Assembly (NCBI GenBank): GCA_964497615.1
Contig: CAZCEC010000105.1
Location: 1 to 17,126 of the forward strand
Reading direction: 5' to 3'
Length of the DNA stretch: 17,126 nucleotides
Source of the DNA: CAZCEC01 sp964497615
Lineage (GTDB): Bacteria; Chloroflexota; Anaerolineae; Anaerolineales; UBA6663
In this document: piece by piece, positions 6,335 to 13,321 of the stretch
Layout: each line of letters starts with the position of its first letter
How positions within the stretch are numbered: the stretch's first letter is position 1
The notes under the pieces: generated by a model
Database searches by the model: none
Seen by the model: only the letters and a program-made list of their open reading frames with translations
What the model was told of the DNA's origin: nothing
Position numbers and translations under genes: made by a program

Positions 6335-6888
6335 GGCGCGGCGGCCCGTTCTGCTGGCGCGCTGGCTTGCAGGACGACGCCCAGGCCGGCCAGGCACAGG
6401 CTCATCGTGGCGAAGAGCGCGAACGACAGCGCCGCCGACACGCCGGCCGCGCCGCTCACCGGGGCGACGACGTAAGCAAAGAGCGTAATCGCGGGCCACC
6501 ACACGCCCGCCAGCGCCGGCAGCCAGTTGCCGCGCGGCAGGGGCCGGGCGCGCAGGGCGATCAGCCCAAAGGCAAACAGCCCGCCGAACATCACCGCCAT
6601 CGCCAGGTTCATCAGCGTCCGCCCAGGCTCGTAGCCGCCGAGCATCAGGGCGTAGCTAAGCACGCCGGCCGCGCCGCCCGCAGCGCCCGCGTCCAGGGCC
6701 AGCCGCGCGCCAGGTCCGGCCCGCTCGCCATAGCGGGCGCGCAGACCCAGCAGGCCCACGCTCACCAGGACGATGGCGGCCAGGAACGGCGCGCTCAGCC
6801 ACGGCGCGTCAACGAAGGTCAACAGCAGGCAGACGGCGGCGAGGACGAACGCCCAGCCGCTCAGACGCGAAGGTGGGGAAATGGACAC
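6331..6888 (-). CDS. Multi-TM membrane protein, unknown function
   Basis: 185 residues. Hydrophobic segments include LSGWAFVLAAVCLLLTFVDA, APFLAAIVLVSVGLLGL, GAAGGAAGVLSYALMLGGY, TLMNLAMAVMFGGLFAFGLI, LAGVWWPAITLFAYVVAPVS and LSFALFATMSLCLAGLGVVL, so about six helices. Start choice: the open frame reaches a TTG at 6921, but AAAGGAG sits 8 nt before the GTG at 6888, which gives MSISPPSRLSG and is preferred. It overlaps the next gene by 4 bp. Both proteins have six helices and similar size and may form a hetero-oligomer; that is inference. No family was recognised. Confidence 0.8.
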   Translation of the reverse strand: MSISPPSRLSGWAFVLAAVCLLLTFVDAPWLSAPFLAAIVLVSVGLLGLRARYGERAGPGARLALDAGAAGGAAGVLSYALMLGGYEPGRTLMNLAMAVMFGGLFAFGLIALRARPLPRGNWLPALAGVWWPAITLFAYVVAPVSGAAGVSAALSFALFATMSLCLAGLGVVLQASAPAERAAAP

Positions 6889-6952
6889 GATGGACACTCC
6901 TTTCAGTGTGTCATGTTTCAAGCCCCACGGTCCATGACCCTGGGGTTAGGGA

Positions 6953-6999
6953 TGTCAGGTGTCACGTAACACATGGCACCTGGCACATGGCACCTGACA
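6953..6999. repeat. Heptamer tract, palindromic, copy 2
   Basis: The left part tgtcaggtgtcacgt is mirrored by the right part acacctgaca-like segments (tggcacctggcacatgg, cacctgaca at 6991-6999), giving a foldable hairpin 5 bp beyond the stop of the lipoprotein gene. The unit matches 5134-5181 and 13233-13319. It may serve as a terminator for the lipoprotein gene. Confidence 0.7.
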
Positions 7000-7004
7000 C
7001 TTTG

Positions 7005-7397
7005 CTATTCCACCGTGATGTTGATGACCTGCGTCAGCCCGTCGCCCGCCAGCGCGGTGTGCGCGCCGTCGGCGGCTTGCAGGCACAGGGTGTGGCGGCC
7101 GGGGGCCAGTTCCAGCGTGGCTTCAAGCTGGCCCTGGCCGTAGTGCAGGTGCGCGTCGTCCTTGGGGACGATGACGCCGGGGGCCACGCAGTCGGTGTCC
7201 ACCATGATGTGCAGGTGGCCGGCGCCGGCCTTCACTTCGCCCGCCGGCTCGATGGTGAAGTTCTCGGCGGCTAACTTGACGTTGACCGGGCCGGCGACGG
7301 TGGCGCCATCGGCGGGCTCGACAAAGCGGACGCTAGGCCCGGCGGGGCGGCAGGCGGCGGCGAGCAGCAGCAGGGCGAGGGGGAGAAGGCGGCGCAT
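7005..7397 (-). CDS. DUF4399-domain lipoprotein
   Basis: 130 residues. The N-terminus MRRLLPLALLLLAAAC is a lipoprotein signal peptide with the lipidated Cys at residue 16 (AAAC lipobox), so the protein should be anchored on the outer face of the membrane. Residues about 20-130 match the DUF4399 pattern: FVEPADGATVAGPVNVKLAA, then HLHIMVDTDC, a stretch PKDDAHLHYGQGQ, and LELAPGRHTLCLQAADGAHT. The His-rich HLHI and HLHYG pieces are hallmarks of this family, whose role is unknown. AAAGGAG lies 7 nt before the ATG. It is alone on its transcript, divergent from the S74 fibre gene. Confidence 0.85.
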   Translation of the reverse strand: MRRLLPLALLLLAAACRPAGPSVRFVEPADGATVAGPVNVKLAAENFTIEPAGEVKAGAGHLHIMVDTDCVAPGVIVPKDDAHLHYGQGQLEATLELAPGRHTLCLQAADGAHTALAGDGLTQVINITVE

Positions 7398-7415
7398 GGC
7401 GGGCTCCTTTCAGAT

Positions 7416-7447
7416 GGGACGAAGGACGAATGACGAACGACGAAGAG
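7416..7447. repeat. Short (ggacgaa)n heptamer tract
   Basis: Degenerate units gggacga aggacga atgacga acgacga in the divergent spacer upstream of the lipoprotein gene. The same unit appears in frame inside the holin-like gene (11950-11979) and, in a T-for-C form, at 11822-11855. Confidence 0.6.
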
Positions 7448-7511
7448 AGCATACGCCGGGGGGCTTCCTGGGCGGAAGGGGACGCGGCCCTGAGTTCTTG
7501 GGAAAACGGCG

Positions 7512-7539
7512 TTGCGCCCATCCGAGATTTCCCTATACT
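7512..7539 (+). promoter_or_regulatory. Possible sigma70-type promoter of the S74 fibre gene
   Basis: TTGCGC (7512-7517, 3 of 6 to consensus) and TATACT (7534-7539, 5 of 6) are separated by 16 nt. It would start transcription about 40 nt before the ATG at 7587. It is the only AT-rich hexamer in the spacer. Confidence 0.4.
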
Positions 7540-7586
7540 CCCGCCTCGCGTCTGCGTGCCCCTCATCCATCGCGAAAGGGTTAGAC

Positions 7587-9269
7587 ATGACCACGATCCG
7601 CCTGACCGTTCTGCTCTCCTTGCTCGTTCTGTTGGCCGGCGCCAGCGGCGTCATCGCCCAGGATGGCGGCCCGGCTTCGCAGGGCGACCCCGGCGGCGGG
7701 CTGACCGTGGCCGCCCTGCCCGGCACCGGCTTCACCTATCAGGGCTACCTGGAGGCCGGCGGCGCGCCTGTCACCGGCGCCTGCGACTTTCGCGCCAGCC
7801 TGTGGGATGCGGTCTCATCCGGCGCGCAACTGGGCGGCAATGAGACCGTCTCCGGCGCGGCCGTCACCGAGGGGCGCTTCACGTTGCTGCTCAACAGCAC
7901 CGGCCTGTTCGGGGCGCGCGCCTTCGACGGCAGTGCGCGCTGGCTGGGCCTGGCCGTGCGCTGCCCGGCCGGGAGCGGCAGCTACGAGGACCTCACCCCG
8001 CGCCAGGCCGTGACGCCCGCGCCCTTGGCCCTGGCCCTACCCGGCCTGCGCACCGAGCAGAACGCCACCAGCCCCAACGTGGTGGGCGGGCACATTAGCA
8101 ATACGGTGAGCAGTGTGGCGGTGGTGGGGGCCGTGATCGCGGGCGGCGGCTCGGCGGTGTCACCCAACCAGGTGAGCATCAGTTCGCCGTATGCCACGGT
8201 GAGCGGCGGGGCCGGCAACACCGCCGGCAGTGACTACGCCGTGGTCGGCGGCGGCTTTGGCAACACCGCCGACGACGACTACACCGTGGTGGGCGGCGGG
8301 GCCAACAACACCGCCGGCGGCAACTACGCCACGGTGGGCGGTGGGTCCAACAACACCGCCAGCGGCAACCAGGCCACGGTGGGCGGCGGCTCCAACAACA
8401 CCGCCAGCAGCACGAACACCACGGTGGCCGGCGGCCTGGGTAACACGGCCACCAGCAGCTACGCCACGATCGGCGGCGGGGACGGCAACACCGCCGGCAG
8501 CTACGCCACGATCGGCGGCGGCGCCGACAACACCGCCAGCGGCGCGGATGCCGTGGTGGGGGGCGGCCGGAACAACCTCGCCAGCGGCAACAACGCCACG
8601 GTGCCGGGCGGTCTGGCCAACACCGCCAGCGGCGGCTATAGCTTCGCCGCGGGGAGCAACGCCCGCGCCGTGCACGCTGGCGCCTTCGTCTGGGCCGACA
8701 ACACCGGCGCCGTCATCTCGTCCACGACGTCCAACCAGTTCCTGGTGCGCGCCAGCGGCGGGATCACCCTGTATACCAATTCGACCGCCACGACCGGCGT
8801 GCGCGTGCTGCCGGGCGGCGGCGCCTGGGCGTCGGTCAGCGACCGCCGCCTGAAGGCCAACTTTGCGCCGGTGGATGGGCGCGGCGTGCTCGACGCGCTG
8901 ATGACCGTCCCCATCCAGACCTGGAATTACTCCGCGCAGGACGCCAGCATCCGCCACATGGGGCCGATGGCCCAAGACTTCTATGCCACCTTCGGCGTGG
9001 GCGAAGACGACGTCACCATCACCACCGTGGACGCCGACGGCGTGGCGCTGGCCGCCATCCAGGGGCTGTATACGCTGGTGCAGGAGAAGGACAGCGAGAT
9101 TGCGGCGCTGCGCACGTCGAACGCCGATCTGCACACGCGCATGGCGGCGCTGGAAGCGGGCGGCCCGGCGGGCGGCGGCTACGGGCAACTGCTGCTGGGG
9201 CTAGTGCTGGGGGCCGGCATCGCGGGCGGGGCGTTCGCGCTGGGGCGGCGGGGGGGAGTCGTCATCTAA
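7587..9269 (+). CDS. Secreted beta-roll fibre with peptidase S74 domain and C-terminal TM anchor
   Basis: 560 residues from the ATG at 7587; earlier in-frame starts would bury the signal peptide. A signal peptide covers 1-24 (VIA, then Q). An N-terminal domain begins FTYQGYLEAGGAPVTGACDF and ends LTPRQAVTPAPLALALPGL. Residues about 202-350 are ten 15-residue repeats of the form YATVGGGxxNTASGN, like the left-handed beta-roll heads of YadA-type adhesins. Residues about 414-520 are an S74 intramolecular chaperone/peptidase: Ser418 and Lys423 in SDRRLK have the same spacing as the endosialidase Ser911/Lys916 dyad, followed by MGPMAQDFYATFGV. A short coiled coil (EKDSEIAALRTSNADLHTRM) precedes a hydrophobic helix (about 533-552) and RRGG. 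It should trimerise and self-cleave before Ser418. The stop codon lies in the palindromic element at 9265. Confidence 0.88.
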   Translation: MTTIRLTVLLSLLVLLAGASGVIAQDGGPASQGDPGGGLTVAALPGTGFTYQGYLEAGGAPVTGACDFRASLWDAVSSGAQLGGNETVSGAAVTEGRFTLLLNSTGLFGARAFDGSARWLGLAVRCPAGSGSYEDLTPRQAVTPAPLALALPGLRTEQNATSPNVVGGHISNTVSSVAVVGAVIAGGGSAVSPNQVSISSPYATVSGGAGNTAGSDYAVVGGGFGNTADDDYTVVGGGANNTAGGNYATVGGGSNNTASGNQATVGGGSNNTASSTNTTVAGGLGNTATSSYATIGGGDGNTAGSYATIGGGADNTASGADAVVGGGRNNLASGNNATVPGGLANTASGGYSFAAGSNARAVHAGAFVWADNTGAVISSTTSNQFLVRASGGITLYTNSTATTGVRVLPGGGAWASVSDRRLKANFAPVDGRGVLDALMTVPIQTWNYSAQDASIRHMGPMAQDFYATFGVGEDDVTITTVDADGVALAAIQGLYTLVQEKDSEIAALRTSNADLHTRMAALEAGGPAGGGYGQLLLGLVLGAGIAGGAFALGRRGGVVI

Positions 9270-9384
9270 TCCGCTCCCACACATGGCTCTGAACCCAGAC
9301 GTGGTCCCGGTAAGTGTCCACCGAGCGCACGCTTCTTAACGGGACCATGATGAAGTTCAGGTCAGCGGTTGGGCGCGGATTAGA
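9265..9384. repeat. Large palindromic element, copy B
   Basis: Arms tctaatccgctccc (9265-9278) and gggcgcggattaga (9371-9384) are complementary with one mismatch. Inside, tggtcccggtaa (9302-9313) pairs with ttaacgggacca (9336-9347), and near the centre tccaccgagcgcacgc is partly self-complementary. It aligns with copy A at 2000-2118 through the termini, the cccac block and the ggtcccg-taa block. It lies between the convergent S74 and hub genes, and the TAA of the S74 gene (9267-9269) is part of its left arm. Confidence 0.75.
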
Positions 9385-9471
9385 AACGCAACCCTGATGT
9401 GCCATCAAGTCTGTTCCCGCCAGGCGCGCCCTTCCGCGCGCGAGGGGTATCGGCGAAGGATCAACGATTGG

Positions 9472-9496
9472 GGTCAGGACCCATGGGGTCGTGACC
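9472..9496. terminator. Stem-loop between convergent genes, possible terminator
   Basis: ggtcaggaccc (9472-9482), loop atg, gggtcgtgacc (9486-9496): an 11-bp stem with one mismatch. It lies 8 nt past the stop of the minus-strand hub gene and could end the phage-gene transcript. There is no T-tract on the minus-strand side, so efficiency is uncertain. Confidence 0.45.
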
Positions 9497-9504
9497 TTCA
9501 TAAA

Positions 9505-11487
9505 TCATCCTTCGCTCGTCCCCCGCACGCTCACCCGCTGAACAAACGGCCGCTGCTGCTCCACATTGAAGGTCTCTTCAATCTGCTCCACGCGCCAGGG
9601 GCCGGCGAGGGCGGCGTATAGGCCCCCGCTGAAGTCAACTACGTCCCCCGGTTCCAGCGCGAAGTTGGGCGGCGAGGCGAACGCGCCGGCCCGCGCGCGC
9701 TCCTGCTCGCCCAACAGCACGGCGAGGGCCAGGGCTTCGGCGTCGGCGGCGCTGGTCAGGCGCGGGTCGGTGAGGGTGCGCGCCCAGCGGCGGCCCGCGG
9801 CGGCCAGGGCTTCGGCGGCGTAGGCGTCGCCCGCGCTGGTGTGGGGCGGGCTGCCGATGGCGGCCACAAAGTTCGCGGCGGCCCGTTCGCCAAACTCGCC
9901 CGGCCAGAACGCATGCCCCCCCGCGCCGTAGGTGTAAACGCTCGCGGGCGACGCGGCGGGGATGAAGGCGTAGGCGGAGCCGTCTTCGTTGATGCGCAGC
10001 TCGAACGGGGCGCGCCGGGCCAGGGCGCTCAGCGCGGCGCGGCCATCCGTCCCGCCCAGCACGGTGAAGCTCGGCACGGTCTCGGCCCACAGCGCGCCGC
10101 CGTCGAAGCTCACCGCGTGCACCCCCGCCAGGGCCAGGCACGCTTCCACCAGCGTGTCCAGGCGCTCATCCTTAAAGGAAAAGGCCGCGTCGGCGGTCCA
10201 GGCGCGGGGCAGGGCGCTGGCGTCTGCGGCGGTGATCTCCAGCACATTGTCGTTGGCGAGATACCGGAAGCCGGTGACGTGAAACGTGCCCGCGTCCACC
10301 CAGTAGTCCGCGCCGTCGAGCCGGTAGCCGCGCTGGAGGGTGAGGGTGCTGTGCAGGGCGGGCGCGGTGAGCGTGCCGTCGCGGTTGTCCAGTACAAGAG
10401 ATAAACCCACAGGGGGCCTACGGCTCGAAAGAGAAAGAGAAAAAGAGAGAGATGAAGTCAGGCTGTAGCGGACGACGGTGGCGTCGCTCCAGCCGGTGTG
10501 CGGGGTGGACTCATACACGGCGCGCTCGGTGGCGAGGTAGCTGGTGCTCGTGCCCGGCAGCGGGGCCAGCAACCCCAGGCGCGGCTCGGCGGGGATGGCG
10601 GTGGGGACGGCGTCTTCGTAGAACAGGCCGTCGTCGGACGCGGCCAGCCAGTACACGCCCGCCCCCCAGCCGCGCGACCGGTAGAAGGCCAGCCACCAGT
10701 AGCCGCCGATCTGCTCCTGGCTGAGGCTGAGGTGCTGGAAGTTGTTGCGGTTGGCGTGCTGGAACGGGCGCGGGGTGGTGTAGCTGCCCGCGCCCAGCCG
10801 CGCGAAGACCACCAGCGCGAAGCGCGCCCAGGCATATGCGCCCACCGGGTTGGTGACGATGAGGTGGCGGCTGTATGCAGCGTCGTAGCACGCGGCTACT
10901 TCCAGGCTGTAGGCCGGGTCGTAGGCCAGGCCGGTGCTCTCGGGCGCCGCCCAGGTATCGGCGGCGGGGTTGTAGGCGCACCAATAGACGCCGCCGTTGA
11001 AGTGCAGCACCGCGCCGCTCTGCGCCGCGCCGCCGCTGACGCCGCCCAGGCTGGCGGCGTAGGGCGCAATGGTGTTGTGCGCCAACGCCGCCGCCGACCA
11101 CGTAATGCCGTCGGTTGAGCGGCGGTAGTACAGGTGGCGGTCGGTGGCGTCCTGCCACAGCGCCACCGCGTAGGTCCCGGTCCAAAAGACCGCCGCGCCG
11201 CGCGCGCTGGCGAGGTTGGTCTCGAAGCCCGTCCACGTTTCCCAGTCGGCCTCCACCGTGGGGTCGGTGATGCGCTGGCGCTCGAGGGTATCCAGCCCGG
11301 AGGCGGTGTAGCGCAGGCGCAGGTAGAAGTCATCGCAGCGCGCGGCGAACACCGCGCCGCCGGTGTAGCTATCGGTGAACAGCAGGCTGGGGTGCAGGCG
11401 GCCGTTGTCGGCCAGCGCCGCGCGGGCGATGGGGCGGCCGGACGGGACTTGTTGGGCGGCGAGGAGGGGAGCAGGGAGAGTCTTCAT
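9505..11487 (-). CDS. Phage tail/baseplate-hub-like protein with N-terminal propeller-like half
   Basis: 660 residues from the ATG at 11487 (MKTLPAPLLAAQQV); the longer frame to 11541 translates repeat DNA. The N-terminal half (about 20-335) is rich in Trp, Tyr and Gly and has Asp-box-like motifs (RRSTDGITWS; AASDDGLFYED), suggesting a sialidase-type beta-propeller for receptor or glycan contact. A low-complexity linker at about 343-358 (SLSFSLSLSSRRPP) comes from a purine tract at 10410-10460. The C-terminal half (about 360-660: LSLVLDNRDGTLTAPALH, VTGFRYLANDNVLEITAADA, YAFIPAAS, ALEPGDVVDFSGGLY) has the stranded, hub-like character of phage tail proteins that join fibre to tail tip. It is the last gene of the phage block. 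The family call is by style, not by a diagnostic motif. No Shine-Dalgarno sequence is visible. Confidence 0.6.
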   Translation of the reverse strand: MKTLPAPLLAAQQVPSGRPIARAALADNGRLHPSLLFTDSYTGGAVFAARCDDFYLRLRYTASGLDTLERQRITDPTVEADWETWTGFETNLASARGAAVFWTGTYAVALWQDATDRHLYYRRSTDGITWSAAALAHNTIAPYAASLGGVSGGAAQSGAVLHFNGGVYWCAYNPAADTWAAPESTGLAYDPAYSLEVAACYDAAYSRHLIVTNPVGAYAWARFALVVFARLGAGSYTTPRPFQHANRNNFQHLSLSQEQIGGYWWLAFYRSRGWGAGVYWLAASDDGLFYEDAVPTAIPAEPRLGLLAPLPGTSTSYLATERAVYESTPHTGWSDATVVRYSLTSSLSFSLSLSSRRPPVGLSLVLDNRDGTLTAPALHSTLTLQRGYRLDGADYWVDAGTFHVTGFRYLANDNVLEITAADASALPRAWTADAAFSFKDERLDTLVEACLALAGVHAVSFDGGALWAETVPSFTVLGGTDGRAALSALARRAPFELRINEDGSAYAFIPAASPASVYTYGAGGHAFWPGEFGERAAANFVAAIGSPPHTSAGDAYAAEALAAAGRRWARTLTDPRLTSAADAEALALAVLLGEQERARAGAFASPPNFALEPGDVVDFSGGLYAALAGPWRVEQIEETFNVEQQRPFVQRVSVRGTSEG

Positions 11488-11580
11488 GGCAAGGGGAAGG
11501 GGTATCAGGGGCCTAAAGGGCCTAAAGGGCATAAGGGGCAAGGGGACTCAAGGGACTCAGGGGTCTCAGGGGACTCGGTT
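11488..11580. repeat. Simple tract of (ataaggggc)n and (gggactcaa)n
   Basis: Degenerate 9-10 bp units (ggtatcaggggcctaaaggg, gcataaggggcaa, ggggactcaagggactca, ggggtctcaggggactcgg) directly upstream of the hub gene. Closely similar tracts are at 12174-12275, 13995-14106 and inside the capsid gene at 17041-17083. The stretch 11488-11830 (343 bp) contains no gene, only this and the next repeat. Confidence 0.8.
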
Positions 11581-11582
11581 GG

Positions 11583-11807
11583 TCCATGTCATTCCGACGG
11601 CCGCGGGTTTTTCGGCCGGAGGAATCTTCACGCCAGCCGGCTGTCCTTTCTGTTGGGCTTGCAGATTCCTCGCTTCGCTCGGAATGACATGGGCGGCGGT
11701 GCAGGCCCGTTCGCTGTGGGGCGGCTGGCCGGCGGTGCCGCGCGCTGGCAGGCTTGCAGATTCCTCGCTTCGCTCGGAATGACATCGACGGCGGTGCAGG
11801 CCCGTTC
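11583..11807. repeat. Cluster of three 'attcctcgcttcgctcggaat' type repeats
   Basis: Two 57-bp direct copies, 11656-11712 and 11751-11807, share ggcttgcagattcctcgctt, the palindromic core, and the tail cggcggtgcaggcccgttc, with a few mismatches after 'gacat'. A diverged copy in the opposite orientation lies at 11583-11626 (gtcattccg ... ggaggaatct). This short repeat type is very widespread in bacterial genomes and gives spurious 'HSERSEES/VIPSEARN' peptides in ORF translations. Confidence 0.85.
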
Positions 11808-11830
11808 CTTGGGGTCGCGACCTTCATCCT

Positions 11831-12157
11831 TCATAATTCATCCTTCATCCTTCGCCTTTGCACCGCCAGCACGTACGCGCCCTGGTTGGCGACCAGCGCC
11901 AGCACGAAGGCGCTCAGCAGGCCGTTCAGGTCGGGCTGAGAGCACGTCAGGACGAAGGACGAAGGACGAAAGACGGACAGTTGAGAAACGCAGGCCAGCG
12001 CGAAGCTGCCGCCGGTGATGAGCGCCAGCGCGCCGGCCAGCAGCAGGCGCTTGCGGTCGCCGGGCAGGGCGCGCCAGCGCGGGGCCAGGCCGGGCACATA
12101 CGCCAGCGCCAGCGCCAGCAGCGCGGCGGCCAGGGCGGAGAGGGTGTCGGGGGTCAT
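11831..12157 (-). CDS. Holin-like three-helix membrane protein
   Basis: 108 residues from the ATG at 12157, with GGAG 7 nt upstream. Hydrophobic helices lie at about 4-24 (DTLSALAAALLALALAYVPG), 38-57 (LLLAGALALITGGSFALACV) and 79-100 (GLLSAFVLALVANQGAYVLA), ending in a charged RRRMKDEL tail. Size, helix count and position between tail genes suit a phage holin, which would permeabilise the membrane, but no sequence signature proves this. Residues 60-69 (LSVFRPSSFV) are encoded by the heptamer tract at 11950-11979, and the last residues (MKDEL) by a second tract at 11822-11855, so repeat DNA has shaped both a loop and the C-terminus. No endolysin gene is adjacent. Confidence 0.55.
   Translation of the reverse strand: MTPDTLSALAAALLALALAYVPGLAPRWRALPGDRKRLLLAGALALITGGSFALACVSQLSVFRPSSFVLTCSQPDLNGLLSAFVLALVANQGAYVLAVQRRRMKDEL
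11950..11979. repeat. (ggacgaa)n heptamer tract inside the holin-like gene
   Basis: Four degenerate units (ggacgaa ggacgaa ggacgaa agacgga) lie in frame between helices 2 and 3 of the holin-like protein. They match the intergenic tract at 7416-7447. Confidence 0.7.
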
Positions 12158-12173
12158 GGGGGGGCTCCAATCG

Positions 12174-12275
12174 CTAAGGAAGGACATTGGACTCAAGGGA
12201 CTCGGGGGACTCAGGGGTATAAGGGGCATAAAGGGTATAAGGGGCGGGGGAGCAAGGGGACTCCTTCATCCTTCC
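12174..12275. repeat. Simple tract of (gggactcaa)n and (ataaggggc)n
   Basis: It lies between the spike-like and holin-like genes: attggactcaagggactcgg, gggactcagg, then ggtataaggggcataaagg and gtataaggggc. Same two unit types as at 11488-11580 and 13995-14106. Confidence 0.8.
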
Positions 12276-12280
12276 AGCGG

Positions 12281-13219
12281 CTATCCGCTCATGCTCAAAA
12301 TCATCGCCCGGAACTTGCGGTTGTTGGTAGCGTGGTTGTTCTGGAGCACGTAGTTCGTGCCGTTGTGATAAATGTTGTAGGTGCTGGCGCCCGCCGCCGC
12401 GCCCCACACGCCGGACGGGTCGCTCAGCTCGAAAGCGACTGTGGTGCCGCCGGCCACGAAGAACAGCGCCACCTGCCCGACGTTCTGGTATTCGGCGATG
12501 GCGATGAAGGCGTAGGGGATGGCGACGTCGCACAGGGTGGCGGTGGCCCCGGCGTTCAGGTCGTAGTGCTTCCAGTAGATGCGGCCGGTGGTGCCGCTGG
12601 GCCGCAGGTCGGTGGCGCTGCGGATGGTGCCGCTGGCGACGATCTCGCCCGTGCCGGCGCCGGAGCCTGAGCCGAGGTTGAGGGCGTCGAACTGCGGCGC
12701 GGCGCCGGTGTGGACGTTCTGCGGCAGCGAGAGCGTGATCGTCCCCGCGCCGTTGGTGACGACGACCTGGTTGGCCGTGCCGGTGACGTTCGCCAGGGTG
12801 TAGCCGCTGCCGTTGCCGATGGGCAGTTGGCCGTTGCCGGGCGCGCCGGACAGGCCGGTGCCGCCTTTCCCGTGCGGCAGCGCGCCGGTCACGGCATTGG
12901 CGTTGGCGAGATCGAGCGCCCCAAACGCGGCGGCGGTCGCGGACGCGGCGCGCAGGGGCTGGCCGGTGCTTAGCCCGCTCAGCGCCGGGTAGCTCCAGCC
13001 CGTGCCCAGCCCGCCGAACGGCCCCAGCACCACGCCGTCGTCCGGGTTCGAGTCGTCGAACAGCAGCACCGCCACACTGTCGTCGGCGGCCAGCATCCCC
13101 TCCGGCACCCATTCACCCACGGGCATGACGACTTCGGACACGCTGCCGTCGAGCAGCACCACCGCCGTCCAGGCGGAGGAGTCGAAGCTTATTACTTGAG
13201 CGCGAAGTATGGCGGGCAT
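12281..13219 (-). CDS. Phage tail fibre / spike-like protein
   Basis: 312 residues from the ATG at 13219 (MPAILRAQVISFDSSAW), preceded by a weak AAGG. Residues 1-75 form a small beta-rich domain (AVVLLDGSVSEVVMPVGEWV, DDSVAVLLFDDSNPDDGVVL) resembling the OB-fold base of baseplate spikes. Residues about 110-170 carry the motifs HGKGGTGLSGAPGNGQLPIG, TANQVVVTNGAGTITLSLPQ and HTGAAPQFDALNLG, a signature of tail-fibre shaft repeats. The C-terminal part (about 185-312: ATDLRPSGTTGRIYWKHYDL, YNIYHNGTNYVLQNN) would be a receptor-facing tip. It probably trimerises at the distal end of a tail. It lies between the neck-like and holin-like genes on the same strand. Confidence 0.75.
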   Translation of the reverse strand: MPAILRAQVISFDSSAWTAVVLLDGSVSEVVMPVGEWVPEGMLAADDSVAVLLFDDSNPDDGVVLGPFGGLGTGWSYPALSGLSTGQPLRAASATAAAFGALDLANANAVTGALPHGKGGTGLSGAPGNGQLPIGNGSGYTLANVTGTANQVVVTNGAGTITLSLPQNVHTGAAPQFDALNLGSGSGAGTGEIVASGTIRSATDLRPSGTTGRIYWKHYDLNAGATATLCDVAIPYAFIAIAEYQNVGQVALFFVAGGTTVAFELSDPSGVWGAAAGASTYNIYHNGTNYVLQNNHATNNRKFRAMILSMSG

Positions 13220-13232
13220 GGGGTACCTTGAG

Positions 13233-13319
13233 TGTGTCAAGTGTCAGGTTTCACGTGTCACGTGTCGAAGCCGCGTTGTCTGCGATACCTGACACCTGAC
13301 ACGCGACACCTGGCACATG
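13233..13319. repeat. Heptamer tract, palindromic, copy 3
   Basis: The left half (gtgtcaagtgtcaggtttca, cgtgtcacgtgtcg) is mirrored by the right half (gatacctgacacctgacacg, cgacacctggcac) around a short centre. It fills the gap between the neck-like and spike-like genes. It has the same units as at 5134-5181 and 6953-6999 in the chromosomal part of the window. Confidence 0.8.
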
Positions 13320-13321
13320 TT

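Noticed and set aside
8160..9188. Long antisense open frame (342 codons) opposite the S74 fibre gene
   Set aside because: It is the shadow of the 45-bp GC-rich repeats of the real gene; its product is an Ala/Gly/His/Arg mixture with no domain, and the plus frame has a signal peptide, repeats and S74 motifs.
7587..9269. Trimeric autotransporter (YadA) with outer-membrane barrel
   Set aside because: The head repeats are similar, but the C-terminus has an S74 domain and a single hydrophobic helix, not a four-strand barrel anchor.
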